Part shown: positions 16,566 to 26,284 of the stretch, one piece after another
Layout: every line of letters begins with the position of its first letter
Position numbering within the stretch: the first letter of the stretch is position 1
Source: Flavobacterium xinjiangense
GTDB lineage: Bacteria; Bacteroidota; Bacteroidia; Flavobacteriales; Flavobacteriaceae
Length of the DNA: 64,000 nt
Reading direction: 5' to 3'
Assembly: GCF_900142885.1 (NCBI RefSeq)
Contig: NZ_FRCL01000001.1
Span: 166,311-230,310, forward strand
The notes under the pieces: model-generated
Seen by the model: only the letters and a program-made list of their open reading frames with translations
Database searches by the model: none
Told to the model about the DNA's origin: nothing
Program-made: the position numbers and the translations under genes

Positions 16566-18113
16566 CTATTGTATTTCAAAAATTACCGGAGCCGTTCTAG
16601 GCAATAAATAACTGCCTGCTCCAACAAGTTTAGTTTTAATTTCAGAAATAGTTACCTGATCACCTCTTCCTACTTTAGAAAGAACTGCTTTACATTGCGC
16701 ATTTAACTTGTTACCGGGAACTACTACAGTAGGTTGACCAGTAACTTTAAAATTAAATCCAACTACATTTAATCCAACTTCAAAATCAAAATCTACCAAT
16801 TTGGCTCCGATTGTTGCAATTTCTAAGTTTGATTTAGGACCTTTTACAACTCCCATTTCTCCTCTGATTGTTCCAGCAGGACCAGGAATACCTTTTATTC
16901 TAAACGATTTTTTATCCGATACTTTAGAACCGTCAGGAAGTGTAGCAGTCACATTAATAACTGTTTCTGTTCCCCCGCCTGGGCTCATATTATATTTTCC
17001 TCCACCAGCTGAACTTAAACCTGGAGCAGAAGCTGATACTTTATCAGCTGAAACCCCGGCAAAAGAAATTGTCATAGGATTTACAACACCTCTATAAACG
17101 ACATTCATTTTATCAGCAGAGATTGTAGCTGATTTTGGTCTTGCTACGACAACATATTTATCTTTGATAGGTAAACTTACAACCTTACCGTTTTCGTCAA
17201 AATTGAAAGAACCTCCTATTGGATGCTCGCCTATGCTACCCGCTCCAAAAGAGAAATTAGCTTGACCTGCTTGTGCCGCAACACTTGAACCATTTACAAT
17301 TACTGATTTAGCTTTTAATGATGGATCAAACTTACCTAAGATAATTTTTCCCTTCACAGCTTCACCTTGAAAGAAAACTGATTTTTCAAGAACAACTATC
17401 GGTTGGTATGCTGTAAGAGAAGCTGCCGCAACCAAGTCTGATTGAAACATCCCTGTCATAACATCACTTTCAGTAGTTTTTATATCCGCTTGTAATTGCG
17501 ATAATTTTGTAATTGTAGCAATAAGTGGGTATCCTTTGTAATTGTAATCTATCCAATCTAATTTCGCACCTGCTTTTTCAGAATAAACTGGCTTTGTCGC
17601 AAATCTAGCTTCGATTTTTTTCATCTCTGATTCGGCAACTGAGCTTCCTCCAATTTGTTTGATCTGAACAGAATAATTATTTACTTTATCCAAAAACTCC
17701 TGACCTTGCTTAGAAACTCTATCTCCTGTAAAAAACATTCTGTCAATTAAATCTCCCTTATCCATTTGTTCGTAAGGCAAATTCCCTTCTGCATCTCTCA
17801 CGAATTTTTTAGTAACGGTCGTTTTAATGTTTTCTATGTAATCATTAAACTCTTTAGATACTGCTCTAATCTTCTCTACTTTAGCTTTTTTATCGCCAAA
17901 TTGACCAGGCTGATCTACAGCTTTTTGAGACAATTGCTCAAAAGAAGATTGATTTCTTGTATCTGTTATAGAGTTAGACTCTACTATTTTATTATTCAAA
18001 ATTCCAAAGGCAGATAACACTTCTTTGGACATATTTAATGCTAACATTGCGATAAAAACCAAGTACATTAGGTTAATCATCTTCTGTCTAGGGGTTAGTT
18101 TTCCTCCTGCCAT
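16566..18113 (-). CDS. gldM: Gliding motility / T9SS motor protein GldM
   Basis: 515 residues. A short basic N-terminus (KLTPRQKMINLMYLVFIAML) leads into one transmembrane helix (about residues 11-28), with a large periplasmic part of repeated beta domains beyond. GldM spans the periplasm. Its membrane helix packs inside the GldL pentamer to make the proton-driven rotary motor that powers type 9 secretion and gliding, and its tip reaches the GldK/GldN ring. Length and order match other flavobacteria. Confidence 0.96.
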   Translation of the reverse strand: MAGGKLTPRQKMINLMYLVFIAMLALNMSKEVLSAFGILNNKIVESNSITDTRNQSSFEQLSQKAVDQPGQFGDKKAKVEKIRAVSKEFNDYIENIKTTVTKKFVRDAEGNLPYEQMDKGDLIDRMFFTGDRVSKQGQEFLDKVNNYSVQIKQIGGSSVAESEMKKIEARFATKPVYSEKAGAKLDWIDYNYKGYPLIATITKLSQLQADIKTTESDVMTGMFQSDLVAAASLTAYQPIVVLEKSVFFQGEAVKGKIILGKFDPSLKAKSVIVNGSSVAAQAGQANFSFGAGSIGEHPIGGSFNFDENGKVVSLPIKDKYVVVARPKSATISADKMNVVYRGVVNPMTISFAGVSADKVSASAPGLSSAGGGKYNMSPGGGTETVINVTATLPDGSKVSDKKSFRIKGIPGPAGTIRGEMGVVKGPKSNLEIATIGAKLVDFDFEVGLNVVGFNFKVTGQPTVVVPGNKLNAQCKAVLSKVGRGDQVTISEIKTKLVGAGSYLLPRTAPVIFEIQ

Positions 18114-18158
18114 ATTTTCTACTAATTAGTTTATTATTTTTATATAGTTTGAAACTAA

Positions 18159-18809
18159 TTATCCTTTGTTATTCATTGCAGAAAGCATTCCACCGTATAC
18201 ATTATTTAATGATGACAAGTTAGATGTCAAAGACTGCATTTGGTCTTTCAATTTTAAATTATTCTCAGCAACTTCTTCATTTATTTGTGCATTTCTTGAA
18301 GCGCTTTGTAATTGAATTTTATATAGACTATTTAAAGATTCCATTTGGGCTGCTGCCAAAGTCAACTCTTCACTGTATTTTTTAGTTGAATTAATCGAAT
18401 CTACAGTTGGAGCAATCCCTTTTGCAGCTGATTCGAAATTTTTAATACTGCTACCTAAACTAGCCATCAATTCACCATCAATTTTAGCGTCTTTTAGCAT
18501 TGCATCTAATTTTTGAGATAACAATCCTTGAGCATCAGAAGGAGTTTCTATTTTAGCTTTTTTTGGACCTGCAGACTTACCGTTTGCAAGTTCTGGATAA
18601 ACTAATGTCCAGTCTAAATCGTCATCAACTGGCTCAAATGCAGAAAGCGCGAAAATTAATGCCTCAACAACCAAACCTATGGTTAACATTAAATTTCCTG
18701 TTATAACTCCAAATTCGATGTGAGTTATCTTAAATAATGCACCAATGATAACAACTGCTGCTCCCATCCCGTATGCGAAATTCATTTGTTTTTTGCTTAG
18801 TAATCCCAT
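18159..18809 (-). CDS. gldL: Gliding motility / T9SS motor protein GldL
   Basis: 216 residues. Two transmembrane helices lie at the N-terminus (about 10-28 and 38-58), followed by a cytoplasmic Ser/Leu/Asn-rich helical tail. GldL forms the inner-membrane stator ring around the GldM helix. The conserved Glu in the second helix (GLVVEALIFALSAFEP) is a candidate proton carrier. It lies 45 bp before gldM. Confidence 0.95.
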   Translation of the reverse strand: MGLLSKKQMNFAYGMGAAVVIIGALFKITHIEFGVITGNLMLTIGLVVEALIFALSAFEPVDDDLDWTLVYPELANGKSAGPKKAKIETPSDAQGLLSQKLDAMLKDAKIDGELMASLGSSIKNFESAAKGIAPTVDSINSTKKYSEELTLAAAQMESLNSLYKIQLQSASRNAQINEEVAENNLKLKDQMQSLTSNLSSLNNVYGGMLSAMNNKG

Positions 18810-18857
18810 AATATTGTTTTTTAGGTTTATTTGATAGATTGATTTGGTCTCTTTATT

Positions 18858-20264
18858 TTATTTTGCTTTTTTACCGTTTCCAGTAGTCTGTAATCCCATG
18901 TAATCTTGAACAGTTCTGAATCCGATAAAACTTCTTGCAGAATCTGCATATTCAAAATCTCTAGTACTTACTTGCAGGAAGTAAGAAACATCTTTCCATG
19001 AACCTCCACGAACAACTTTACGTTTATTGGAAGCATCTAATACATTTGGATTCATTGAAGAAACATATTCGTAAGCGTTTGGATCATAAGACGAATCCGT
19101 CCATTCAGAAACATTTCCTGCCATGTTATACAAATTATAACCATTTGGCTCATACGATTTTGCCTCTACAGTATACAAAGCTTGATCCGCTGCGTAATCT
19201 CCTCTATTTGGTTTGAAATTAGCCAGGAAACAACCTCTGTCGTTTTTAGTGTAAGGACCTCCCCAAGGATATGTTGCAGACTCTAAACCACCTCTTGCAG
19301 AATATTCCCATTCTGCTTCGGTAGGTAATCTGAAAGAATTGATCAAATCATGACCTTTCTTTTTAGATTTTACGTAAGTATTTTTATTTAGCGTTCTCCA
19401 AGCACAAAAAGCTTTGGCTTGTGTCCATTTTACTCCAACAACTGGATAATCGCCGTATGCTTTATGCCAAAAATAGTCATTATGCATTGGCTCATTGTAC
19501 GAGTAAGCAAAATCTTTGATCCATACCGTTGTGTCAGGATACACATTCACTTCTTCGGTTTTTATAAAATCTTTTCTTTTCCCAACTTTAGCTTTGGCTG
19601 CAGCCTGAATATCCATCCAAGAATAACGGAATTTTAATTTATTCACGTCAATCGTACGCAATCCATTATAAGAGGCTTCTATAGGCAAATACATAGAATC
19701 CATCACTTCAGTATAGTACTCATCTGGATACAACTTAGTATCTTTAATTAGTTTTACTTTTTTGTTCAGTTTTCTACCGGCATAAGGATCATCAGCAGTT
19801 CCTACACTATAATAGTTATCGTACATATACTTATCGTATGCCGTCATTTTTTCAGGATCTGAATCGTTGAAAGCAAAATCACCAATACTACCGGCATTTT
19901 TACCTTTTCCTTTTCCATCACCTGCTTTTTGCCCACTTTCGTCAGCAAGAATTGCCAAACGAACTCTCATAGTTGAATCTTTTACCCATTCTACAAATTG
20001 GCGGTATTCACTATTGGTAATTTCAGTTTCGTCCATGTAAAAAGAACGAACAGTAACTGTTTTTGTTGGAGCATCTTCAACATCAGCTAAATCATCATCT
20101 GATTTACCCATAATAAAAGCGCCTCCTGGAACTAAAGTCATTCCATAAGGTTTTTCAGGATGCCATTTTCCTCCATTAACACCAACTAGTTCTCCTTTGT
20201 CGCCTGATTTACCACAGCCAATTAATAGGGTCAATATTGCCGTAAATGCAATGAACTTCTTCAT
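18858..20264 (-). CDS. gldK: Gliding motility / T9SS lipoprotein GldK
   Basis: 468 residues. A lipoprotein signal peptide with lipobox LLIGC (Cys about 17) is followed by a formylglycine-generating-enzyme/sulfatase-modifying-factor fold (MTLVPGGAFIMG to VVRGGSWKDVSY and FIGFRTV). In GldK this fold is structural: the protein joins GldN in the outer-membrane-associated ring of the T9SS. It is the first gene of the operon. The 127-bp gap upstream holds no clear TAnnTTTG box, so it may share a transcript with the arginase-fold gene. Confidence 0.95.
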   Translation of the reverse strand: MKKFIAFTAILTLLIGCGKSGDKGELVGVNGGKWHPEKPYGMTLVPGGAFIMGKSDDDLADVEDAPTKTVTVRSFYMDETEITNSEYRQFVEWVKDSTMRVRLAILADESGQKAGDGKGKGKNAGSIGDFAFNDSDPEKMTAYDKYMYDNYYSVGTADDPYAGRKLNKKVKLIKDTKLYPDEYYTEVMDSMYLPIEASYNGLRTIDVNKLKFRYSWMDIQAAAKAKVGKRKDFIKTEEVNVYPDTTVWIKDFAYSYNEPMHNDYFWHKAYGDYPVVGVKWTQAKAFCAWRTLNKNTYVKSKKKGHDLINSFRLPTEAEWEYSARGGLESATYPWGGPYTKNDRGCFLANFKPNRGDYAADQALYTVEAKSYEPNGYNLYNMAGNVSEWTDSSYDPNAYEYVSSMNPNVLDASNKRKVVRGGSWKDVSYFLQVSTRDFEYADSARSFIGFRTVQDYMGLQTTGNGKKAK

Positions 20265-20391
20265 ATAAATTTGGATTATCTATTCATTATTTTTAAGTGT
20301 GTAAACCTATTTATTATTTATTTAAAAAACAATCTTTTCTTACTAAACAACATGTTTTTTATAAAATATCATTAATAAAGCCCCAAAAAAC

Positions 20392-21543
20392 CTATAATAT
20401 ATTTTTTCTTTGTGCTTTCCACCACCTTTCTGGTAATTCTTGATTGCATGCTAATAAATACTCATCGTAGGAACATGGTAATAACGTATTTCTTTTTAGT
20501 TTATTATTACCGTTAGAAATAAAAGGAATCTCTATCCACCAGCGGTCCGTTTTGTCACTTTTGTAAAAAACAAGTTCTTCCTCTTCTAATGGAACTATGT
20601 ATTTAATATAGTTCTCTCTGCTTCCATAAGGATACTCATTAGAGCGATAATGAAATCCTTCAATAAAATACCAAATTATTTGTGCAATTATAACCGATTC
20701 CTGCTTTGAATTATTATGATTAAATATTCCAAAAGAAGTCACTTTATCACTTATTCCCGCATATCTGGATAACGAACAAATCTCTTTTCCATTAAAACCA
20801 TTCGGTGCAAACGAAATAAAATTCCCTGAATCAGAAGATTTAACCGAATTCAAATCAATACTTACTAAATCTGCATCTCTAAAAACAGGTTCCGAAAGAG
20901 AGATATTATTAGAAATCTCTCCCAACCTGTACGCATCAAAAAATAATTTTTCTATCAAATCTATTTCTTCTTGCGAATTAAAATACGTTTGATAACCTAT
21001 ATTGCAATAGTTAAAAAGATTATTAGGTTCGTCTACAATTATTTTTGTCAAATACGAAGACGCCGAAACCTCCTCTTCATCCTTGCCAAAATCAAATTTA
21101 TTGTCGATCGAAACTAAATTGACCATCTGCTCTAAATCATCATAAGCTCTATAAAGTGCATAAGTCAAATCCTGAGAACCGCCAATAACTATAGGAGTAA
21201 TTTTTTTCTTGATTAAACTTGCCACAACTTTCTTTAGTGCAAAATAAGTATCAGCACTTGAATTCCCTGCAAGAATATCACCTAAATCAGCAATTGAGGC
21301 ATCCCAGTTCCCTGGAAATAATCCGTACAACTCTTTTCTCAGTGGTATTAAATCAACATCAGAAATTGCGTTTTTATCTCCTCTATTTTCTAAAACGCCT
21401 ATTACGGCAATTTTAATCTTGTTTAAATCTGGAAATTGTTCTTTTGTATGCAAAACAATTTTGCTTCCCAGTTGCTGAGAAGTCAATCCACTTATATAAT
21501 CAAGGATTTCATTATCTACTGGTTTTAGAAAATCAAATTCCAT
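20392..21543 (-). CDS. Arginase/formimidoylglutamase-fold protein with degenerate metal site
   Basis: 383 residues of ureohydrolase (arginase) fold, immediately upstream of gldK on the same strand. The three metal-binding motifs are altered. The GGDHS site reads GGSQD (121-125, His replaced by Gln). The DxHxD site reads DNKFD (147-151, His replaced by Lys). The SxDxD site reads SIDLN (228-232, second Asp replaced by Asn). At least three Mn ligands are therefore missing and the protein is probably not an active hydrolase. Adjacency to gldK suggests a non-catalytic role linked to gliding or T9SS, but that is inference from position. Confidence 0.8.
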   Translation of the reverse strand: MEFDFLKPVDNEILDYISGLTSQQLGSKIVLHTKEQFPDLNKIKIAVIGVLENRGDKNAISDVDLIPLRKELYGLFPGNWDASIADLGDILAGNSSADTYFALKKVVASLIKKKITPIVIGGSQDLTYALYRAYDDLEQMVNLVSIDNKFDFGKDEEEVSASSYLTKIIVDEPNNLFNYCNIGYQTYFNSQEEIDLIEKLFFDAYRLGEISNNISLSEPVFRDADLVSIDLNSVKSSDSGNFISFAPNGFNGKEICSLSRYAGISDKVTSFGIFNHNNSKQESVIIAQIIWYFIEGFHYRSNEYPYGSRENYIKYIVPLEEEELVFYKSDKTDRWWIEIPFISNGNNKLKRNTLLPCSYDEYLLACNQELPERWWKAQRKNIL

Positions 21544-21620
21544 TTTATTTCTTTTTTTTCCGTCCCCCGCCTCTTTCGCCTTAGCAAAAGAGAAATAAAA
21601 CTGGAATTAGTTATCGTTTA

Positions 21621-24149
21621 TTACTTTTTTACTGCTGGTTTCTTAGCTGCCGGTTTCTTTGCAACAGCTTTTTTTGCAGGTGCTTTTTTAGCCGCTACTT
21701 TTTTAGCTGGTGTTTTCTTGGCAATCATTTCCTGAACTTCAGCTAATGTCAACTTTGTTGCATCAACATCTTTACTCAATTCGATTTTGATTTTTCCTTT
21801 GGTGATAACAGAACGTCCCCAACGGGCTTTTTCAACTAAGATTCCTTCGTCTTCCCAATTGTGCAAAACCTTATCAATATTTTTCTGCAATTTATCTTCA
21901 ATCAAAGCTTCAATATCAGCTTGAGACAAATTATCAAAATCATATTTCTTACTTACGTTAATAAACAAACCGTCCCATTTGATAAAAGGACCAAAACGAC
22001 CTGTTCCTTTTTGAACGCCTTCACCTTTATAAACTGCAATCGGTGCATCAGCTAATGCTTTTTCGTCGATTAATTCTTTTGCTCTTTCTAAATCAACGTC
22101 CAAAGGATTTTCGCCTTTTGGCAAAGAAACAAAAGCTGCTCCATGACGGATGTAAGGACCAAAGCGACCATTACTTACCTCAACTTCTTCTCCTTTATAT
22201 TCTCCAAGATTTTTTGGCAACAAAAATAAATTTAAAGTTTCCTCTAAAGTGATGTTTCCAATATTTTGATCCGACATTAAACTGGCGAATTTCTTCTCTT
22301 CATCATCTGCAGCTCCAATTTGAGCCATTGGTCCAAATTTCCCTAAACGCACCGAAACTGGCTTACCGGTTTTTGGATCCGTTCCTAGAATTCTTTCGCC
22401 ACTTTCTCTTTCTGCATTAGCTTCTACATCTTTTACCGTTGGGTGAAATTTATCGTAGAACTCCTGCATCATTTTTGTCCATTCAATATTTCCTTCGGCA
22501 ATTTCATCAAAATCCTGTTCGACTTTTGCAGTGAAATTATAATCCAATATATTTCCGAAATTCTTTACCAGGAAATCAGTAACAATAGTTCCAATATCTG
22601 TAGGAACTAATTTCCCTTTGTCTGAACCGGTATTTTCTTTCAGCAACTTCTCTCCCACTTTCCCAGATTGCAAAGTCAGTTGCGTATAATTGCGTTCTTG
22701 TCCGTCAAGATTTCCTTTCTCGACATAATTTCTGTTGATAATAGTAGAAATCGTTGGTGCATAAGTAGAAGGACGGCCAATTCCCAATTCTTCTAATTTT
22801 TTCACCAAAGAAGCTTCTGTATATCTTGCAGCTGCACGAGAATATCTTTCTGTAGCCGTGATGTAATTGTTTCCTAATTTTTCGTTGACTTTCATCGCTG
22901 GCAACATCCCTTCTTGTTCTTCTTCATCGTCATCATGACCTTCCAAGTATACTTTTAAAAAACCTTCAAAAAGCAATACTTCTCCAGATGCCGTGAAAAT
23001 TTCACCATGATTATTCGCTTCAATTTTCACGTTAGTACGCTCTAATTGCGCATCACTCATTTGCGAAGCCAAGGTTCTTTTCCAAATCAAATCGTACAAA
23101 CGCGCTTGATCTCTGTCGATATTTACGGTGTGGCGCGACATATCCGTAGGACGAATTGCCTCGTGCGCTTCCTGTGCTCCTTTGCTTTTATTGACAAAAG
23201 TTCGAGGTTTTGAAAACTCTTTTCCGTAGGATTTGATAATTTCCGCTTCGGCAGCTTCCATTGCATCTTTAGATAAGTTTACACTATCCGTTCTCATATA
23301 GGTTATAAGTCCAGCTTCGTATAAACGTTGTGCGAGTTGCATGGTAATTCCAACAGGTAAATACAATTTTCTCGCCGCTTCTTGTTGCAAAGTCGAAGTT
23401 GTAAATGGACCAGTTGGTGATTTTTTGGTAGGTTTAGTTTCTAAATCCGCTACCTTATATGTAGAACCGATATTTTTATTTAAAAAATCTTCGGCTTCCT
23501 TTTTTGTATTGAAATTTTTAGGAAGTTTTGCTTTGAATGTTTTTCCTGCTTCGTTAGTAAATTCTGCTACAATAGAATAAGTAGCCACGGCTTTGAAATT
23601 CTGAATTTCTCTTTCACGCTCTACAATCAAACGAACGGAAACTGATTGTACACGTCCGGCAGAAAGTCCACCTTTTATTTTTCTCCAAAGTACAGGAGAC
23701 AATTCATAACCAACCAATCTGTCTAAAACACGACGCGCTTGTTGTGCGTTGACTAAATTATAATCGATTTCACGTGGATTATCAATCGCTTTAAGAATCG
23801 CTGTCTTCGTAATTTCGTGAAAAACGATACGCTTAGTTTTCTTTTTGTCTAATTTTAATTCTTCGGCAAGATGCCAAGAAATAGCTTCTCCCTCGCGATC
23901 CTCATCACTTGCTAACCAAACCATTTCGGCATTTTTGGCTAATCCTCTTAATTTGGTAACCAATGCTTTTTTATCAGCAGAAACTTCATATTTAGGTTTG
24001 AAACCATTTTCTACATCTACCCCAATTTCTTTGGAAGGCAAGTCGGCAATATGCCCATAACTTGACTCCACTTGGAAATCACTTCCCAGAAATTTTTCAA
24101 TTGTTTTTGCCTTTGCAGGTGACTCAACTATAACTAAATTCTTTGCCAT
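21621..24149 (-). CDS. topA: DNA topoisomerase I
   Basis: 842 residues, type IA topoisomerase that relaxes negative supercoils. An N-terminal TOPRIM domain (VIVESPAKAKTIEKFLG, later DEDREGEAISWHL) is followed by the catalytic region with the active tyrosine in GLITYMRTDSVNLS. C-terminal topoisomerase repeats (GRFGPYIRHG, GRFGPFIKWDG) replace zinc fingers. The last 35 residues or so are a Lys/Ala/Pro-rich, histone-H1-like tail (repeats of AKK and PAKK), likely a non-specific DNA-binding extension. Confidence 0.97.
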   Translation of the reverse strand: MAKNLVIVESPAKAKTIEKFLGSDFQVESSYGHIADLPSKEIGVDVENGFKPKYEVSADKKALVTKLRGLAKNAEMVWLASDEDREGEAISWHLAEELKLDKKKTKRIVFHEITKTAILKAIDNPREIDYNLVNAQQARRVLDRLVGYELSPVLWRKIKGGLSAGRVQSVSVRLIVEREREIQNFKAVATYSIVAEFTNEAGKTFKAKLPKNFNTKKEAEDFLNKNIGSTYKVADLETKPTKKSPTGPFTTSTLQQEAARKLYLPVGITMQLAQRLYEAGLITYMRTDSVNLSKDAMEAAEAEIIKSYGKEFSKPRTFVNKSKGAQEAHEAIRPTDMSRHTVNIDRDQARLYDLIWKRTLASQMSDAQLERTNVKIEANNHGEIFTASGEVLLFEGFLKVYLEGHDDDEEEQEGMLPAMKVNEKLGNNYITATERYSRAAARYTEASLVKKLEELGIGRPSTYAPTISTIINRNYVEKGNLDGQERNYTQLTLQSGKVGEKLLKENTGSDKGKLVPTDIGTIVTDFLVKNFGNILDYNFTAKVEQDFDEIAEGNIEWTKMMQEFYDKFHPTVKDVEANAERESGERILGTDPKTGKPVSVRLGKFGPMAQIGAADDEEKKFASLMSDQNIGNITLEETLNLFLLPKNLGEYKGEEVEVSNGRFGPYIRHGAAFVSLPKGENPLDVDLERAKELIDEKALADAPIAVYKGEGVQKGTGRFGPFIKWDGLFINVSKKYDFDNLSQADIEALIEDKLQKNIDKVLHNWEDEGILVEKARWGRSVITKGKIKIELSKDVDATKLTLAEVQEMIAKKTPAKKVAAKKAPAKKAVAKKPAAKKPAVKK

Positions 24150-24169
24150 GTCCCGATTGTTTATGTCGG

Positions 24170-24177
24170 CAAAAGTA
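24170..24177 (-). promoter_or_regulatory. -7 box of topA
   Basis: TACTTTTG on the minus strand, 20 bp before the topA ATG. Confidence 0.55.
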
Positions 24178-24340
24178 TATGATTTTTTTAAATTTTGAGT
24201 TTTTTAAATTTTAAAAGTCAAATTTCTCGTTGAAATGCAGGTTTAAGACAGCCTGAAGTGAATTGAATTTTGAAGAATAAAATATCAAATAATAAAAATC
24301 TCATCGTACAATTTGCAACATAATTTTAATTCAAATGCCC

Positions 24341-24484
24341 TAGCCCCGATTAAAGTGAAAATCCCGGAGTCTCGCTGGCTTACATTTTTTATAACTGCAA
24401 AGCGACCAAAGGAAGCTCTTGCAGGTATTTAAAAATGTTGCCAACGAGCCGAGGAATTGTAACGGAAAGCGGGAAATTGCTTCT
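24341..24484. repeat. Constant-cap hairpin element, copy 2 (fullest copy)
   Basis: It lies in the 439-bp gap between divergent topA and miaB. The left edge reads TAGCCCCGATTAAAGTGAAA and the right edge AACGGAAAGCGGGAAATTGC. Between them is a long imperfect hairpin (CTCGCTGGC with GCCAACGAG; ACATTTTT with AAAAATGT; CTGCAA with TTGCAG) capped by GCGACCaaAGGAAGCTCTT at 24402-24420. The edges match, from memory, a repeat common in Flavobacterium genomes that may correspond to the Rfam Flavo-1 motif; a covariance-model search would decide. The rest of the gap is AT-rich, with the miaB promoter at its end. Confidence 0.7.
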
Positions 24485-24563
24485 AAAAACGGAACACTTT
24501 GAAATCACTTAAAACAATGTTAAATCTTCGGCTGACATCTTGTCATATTTATTGAAATTGACT

Positions 24564-24571
24564 TATCTTTG
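24564..24571 (+). promoter_or_regulatory. -7 box of the miaB operon
   Basis: TATCTTTG matches TAnnTTTG, 17 bp before the miaB ATG. Confidence 0.65.
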
Positions 24572-24588
24572 CACTTTGAAAATATAGG

Positions 24589-26034
24589 ATGGAAAAGATT
24601 ATTGAAGAAAGCAAACAAGGTGAAAGTCTTGTTCTAGAACATAAACCCGAGAATACGAAGAAACTTTTTATAGAGAGTTACGGTTGCGCAATGAATTTCT
24701 CGGACAGCGAGATTGTAGCTTCTATATTATCCGGAAACGGATATAATACGACGCAAATTCTAGAAGAAGCCGATTTAGTTTTGGTGAATACCTGCTCGAT
24801 TCGGGACAAAGCGGAACAAACGATTCGCAAACGCTTGGAAAAATACAATGCTGTGAAGCGTATTAATCCTAAGATGAAAGTGGGAGTTTTAGGCTGTATG
24901 GCGGAACGATTGAAAAGTCAGTTTCTGGAAGAAGAAAAAATTGTCGACCTTGTTGTAGGTCCTGATGCATATAAAGATTTGCCGAACCTTTTACAAGAAG
25001 TGGAAGAAGGACGTGATGCGATTAACGTGATTTTATCGAAAGACGAAACCTATGGCGATATTTCACCGGTGCGATTGATGAGTAACGGAATTACGGCTTT
25101 GGTTTCTATTACGCGTGGTTGCGATAATATGTGTACGTTTTGCGTGGTGCCTTTTACCCGCGGACGCGAGCGCAGCCGTGAACCACAAAGCATCATGAAG
25201 GAAATTCAGGATTTGTGGGACAAAGGTTTTAAAGAAATTACGCTTTTAGGCCAGAATGTGGATAGTTATTTATGGTACGGTGGCGGATTGAAAAAAGATT
25301 TCGAAAATGCTACCGAAATGCAAAAAGCGACTGCAGTTGATTTTGATCAATTACTGGAAATGGTGGCTGTTGGTTTTCCAAAAATGAGAATCCGATTTTC
25401 GACTTCAAACCCACAAGACATGGACGAAAGCATCTTGCACGTGATTGCGAAATACCCGAATATATGCAAACACATTCACTTGCCGGTTCAGTCCGGAAGC
25501 AACCGAATTTTGAAGGAAATGAATCGCTTGCACACGCGTGAAGAATACATGACTTTGATTGATAAAATCAGAACTATTATTCCAAATGGTTCGATTTCGC
25601 AAGATATGATTGCTGGTTTCCCAACAGAAACGGAACAAGATCATCAAGATACGATGAGTTTGATGGAATACGTGAAATATAATTTTGGTTATATGTATTC
25701 GTATTCTGAACGTCCGGGAACATTAGCGGGAAGAAAAATGGAAGACGACGTACCCGAAGAAACTAAAGCGAGAAGATTACAGGAAATCGTCGATTTACAA
25801 CAAAAACACGCTTGGTTACGCTCTGAGGAATTCATTGGACAAACAGTGGAAGTTTTAGTAGAAAAAGTTTCAAAAAAATCTACCGAAGAATTTTCAGGAA
25901 GAAATTCGCAAAGTATTACTGTGGTTTTTCCAAAGGAGAATTATAAAATTGGTGATTTTGTTTTAGTTCAAATAGAAAGCTGTACTAGCGGAACTCTGAA
26001 GGGAAAAGCAGTTGGTTTAAGTGAGATGAATTAA
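24589..26034 (+). CDS. miaB: tRNA-2-methylthio-N6-dimethylallyladenosine synthase MiaB
   Basis: 481 residues, a radical-SAM methylthiotransferase that adds methylthio to i6A37 of tRNAs reading UNN codons. The N-terminal UPF0004 domain has the three ligands of the auxiliary 4Fe-4S cluster (C33, C69, C103). The radical-SAM domain carries CDNMCTFC (C178, C182, C185) followed by VVPFTRGRERSR. A C-terminal TRAM domain is present (about 415-475). It is the first gene of a plus-strand run extending to secG. Confidence 0.97.
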   Translation: MEKIIEESKQGESLVLEHKPENTKKLFIESYGCAMNFSDSEIVASILSGNGYNTTQILEEADLVLVNTCSIRDKAEQTIRKRLEKYNAVKRINPKMKVGVLGCMAERLKSQFLEEEKIVDLVVGPDAYKDLPNLLQEVEEGRDAINVILSKDETYGDISPVRLMSNGITALVSITRGCDNMCTFCVVPFTRGRERSREPQSIMKEIQDLWDKGFKEITLLGQNVDSYLWYGGGLKKDFENATEMQKATAVDFDQLLEMVAVGFPKMRIRFSTSNPQDMDESILHVIAKYPNICKHIHLPVQSGSNRILKEMNRLHTREEYMTLIDKIRTIIPNGSISQDMIAGFPTETEQDHQDTMSLMEYVKYNFGYMYSYSERPGTLAGRKMEDDVPEETKARRLQEIVDLQQKHAWLRSEEFIGQTVEVLVEKVSKKSTEEFSGRNSQSITVVFPKENYKIGDFVLVQIESCTSGTLKGKAVGLSEMN

Positions 26035-26065
26035 GAAAAAGTTTAAACCTTAAACAAAGATAAAG

Positions 26066-26212
26066 ATGTCAAGAAAAAATATATTAATTGGTTTAGTTAC
26101 TTTTATAATTGGATTTGGAGTTACATTTTTTACCATTAGAACCTATTTTCCAAAACATAAAGTTGAAAAAATAGTTCCTGCAAAAGATACACTTACAAAA
26201 GCAAAACAATAG
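26066..26212 (+). CDS. Small single-span membrane peptide (48 aa)
   Basis: A short gene 31 bp after miaB, encoding a 48-residue peptide. A basic start (MSRKN) is followed by one hydrophobic helix (about residues 6-23, ILIGLVTFIIGFGVTFF) and a Lys-rich soluble tail. It looks like a single-pass inner-membrane peptide with the positive end inside. Its position in the miaB run suggests cotranscription. I do not recognise a family. Confidence 0.65.
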   Translation: MSRKNILIGLVTFIIGFGVTFFTIRTYFPKHKVEKIVPAKDTLTKAKQ

Positions 26213-26254
26213 ATTATTACGAATAGATTAGGGATTGGCTAAAAATAACATTAA

Positions 26255-26282
26255 TGAGATTGCTTCGTGCCTCGCAATGACA
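26255..26282. repeat. Short intergenic palindromic repeat
   Basis: GAGATTGCTTCGTGCCTCGC followed by AATGACA, with ATTGC/GCAAT arms. From memory, near-identical ATTGCTTCG-n-CTCGCAATGAC strings are frequent between genes in Bacteroidota. The GTG at 26267 lies inside it, which argues against that codon as the start of the next gene. Confidence 0.45.
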
Positions 26283-26284
26283 AT

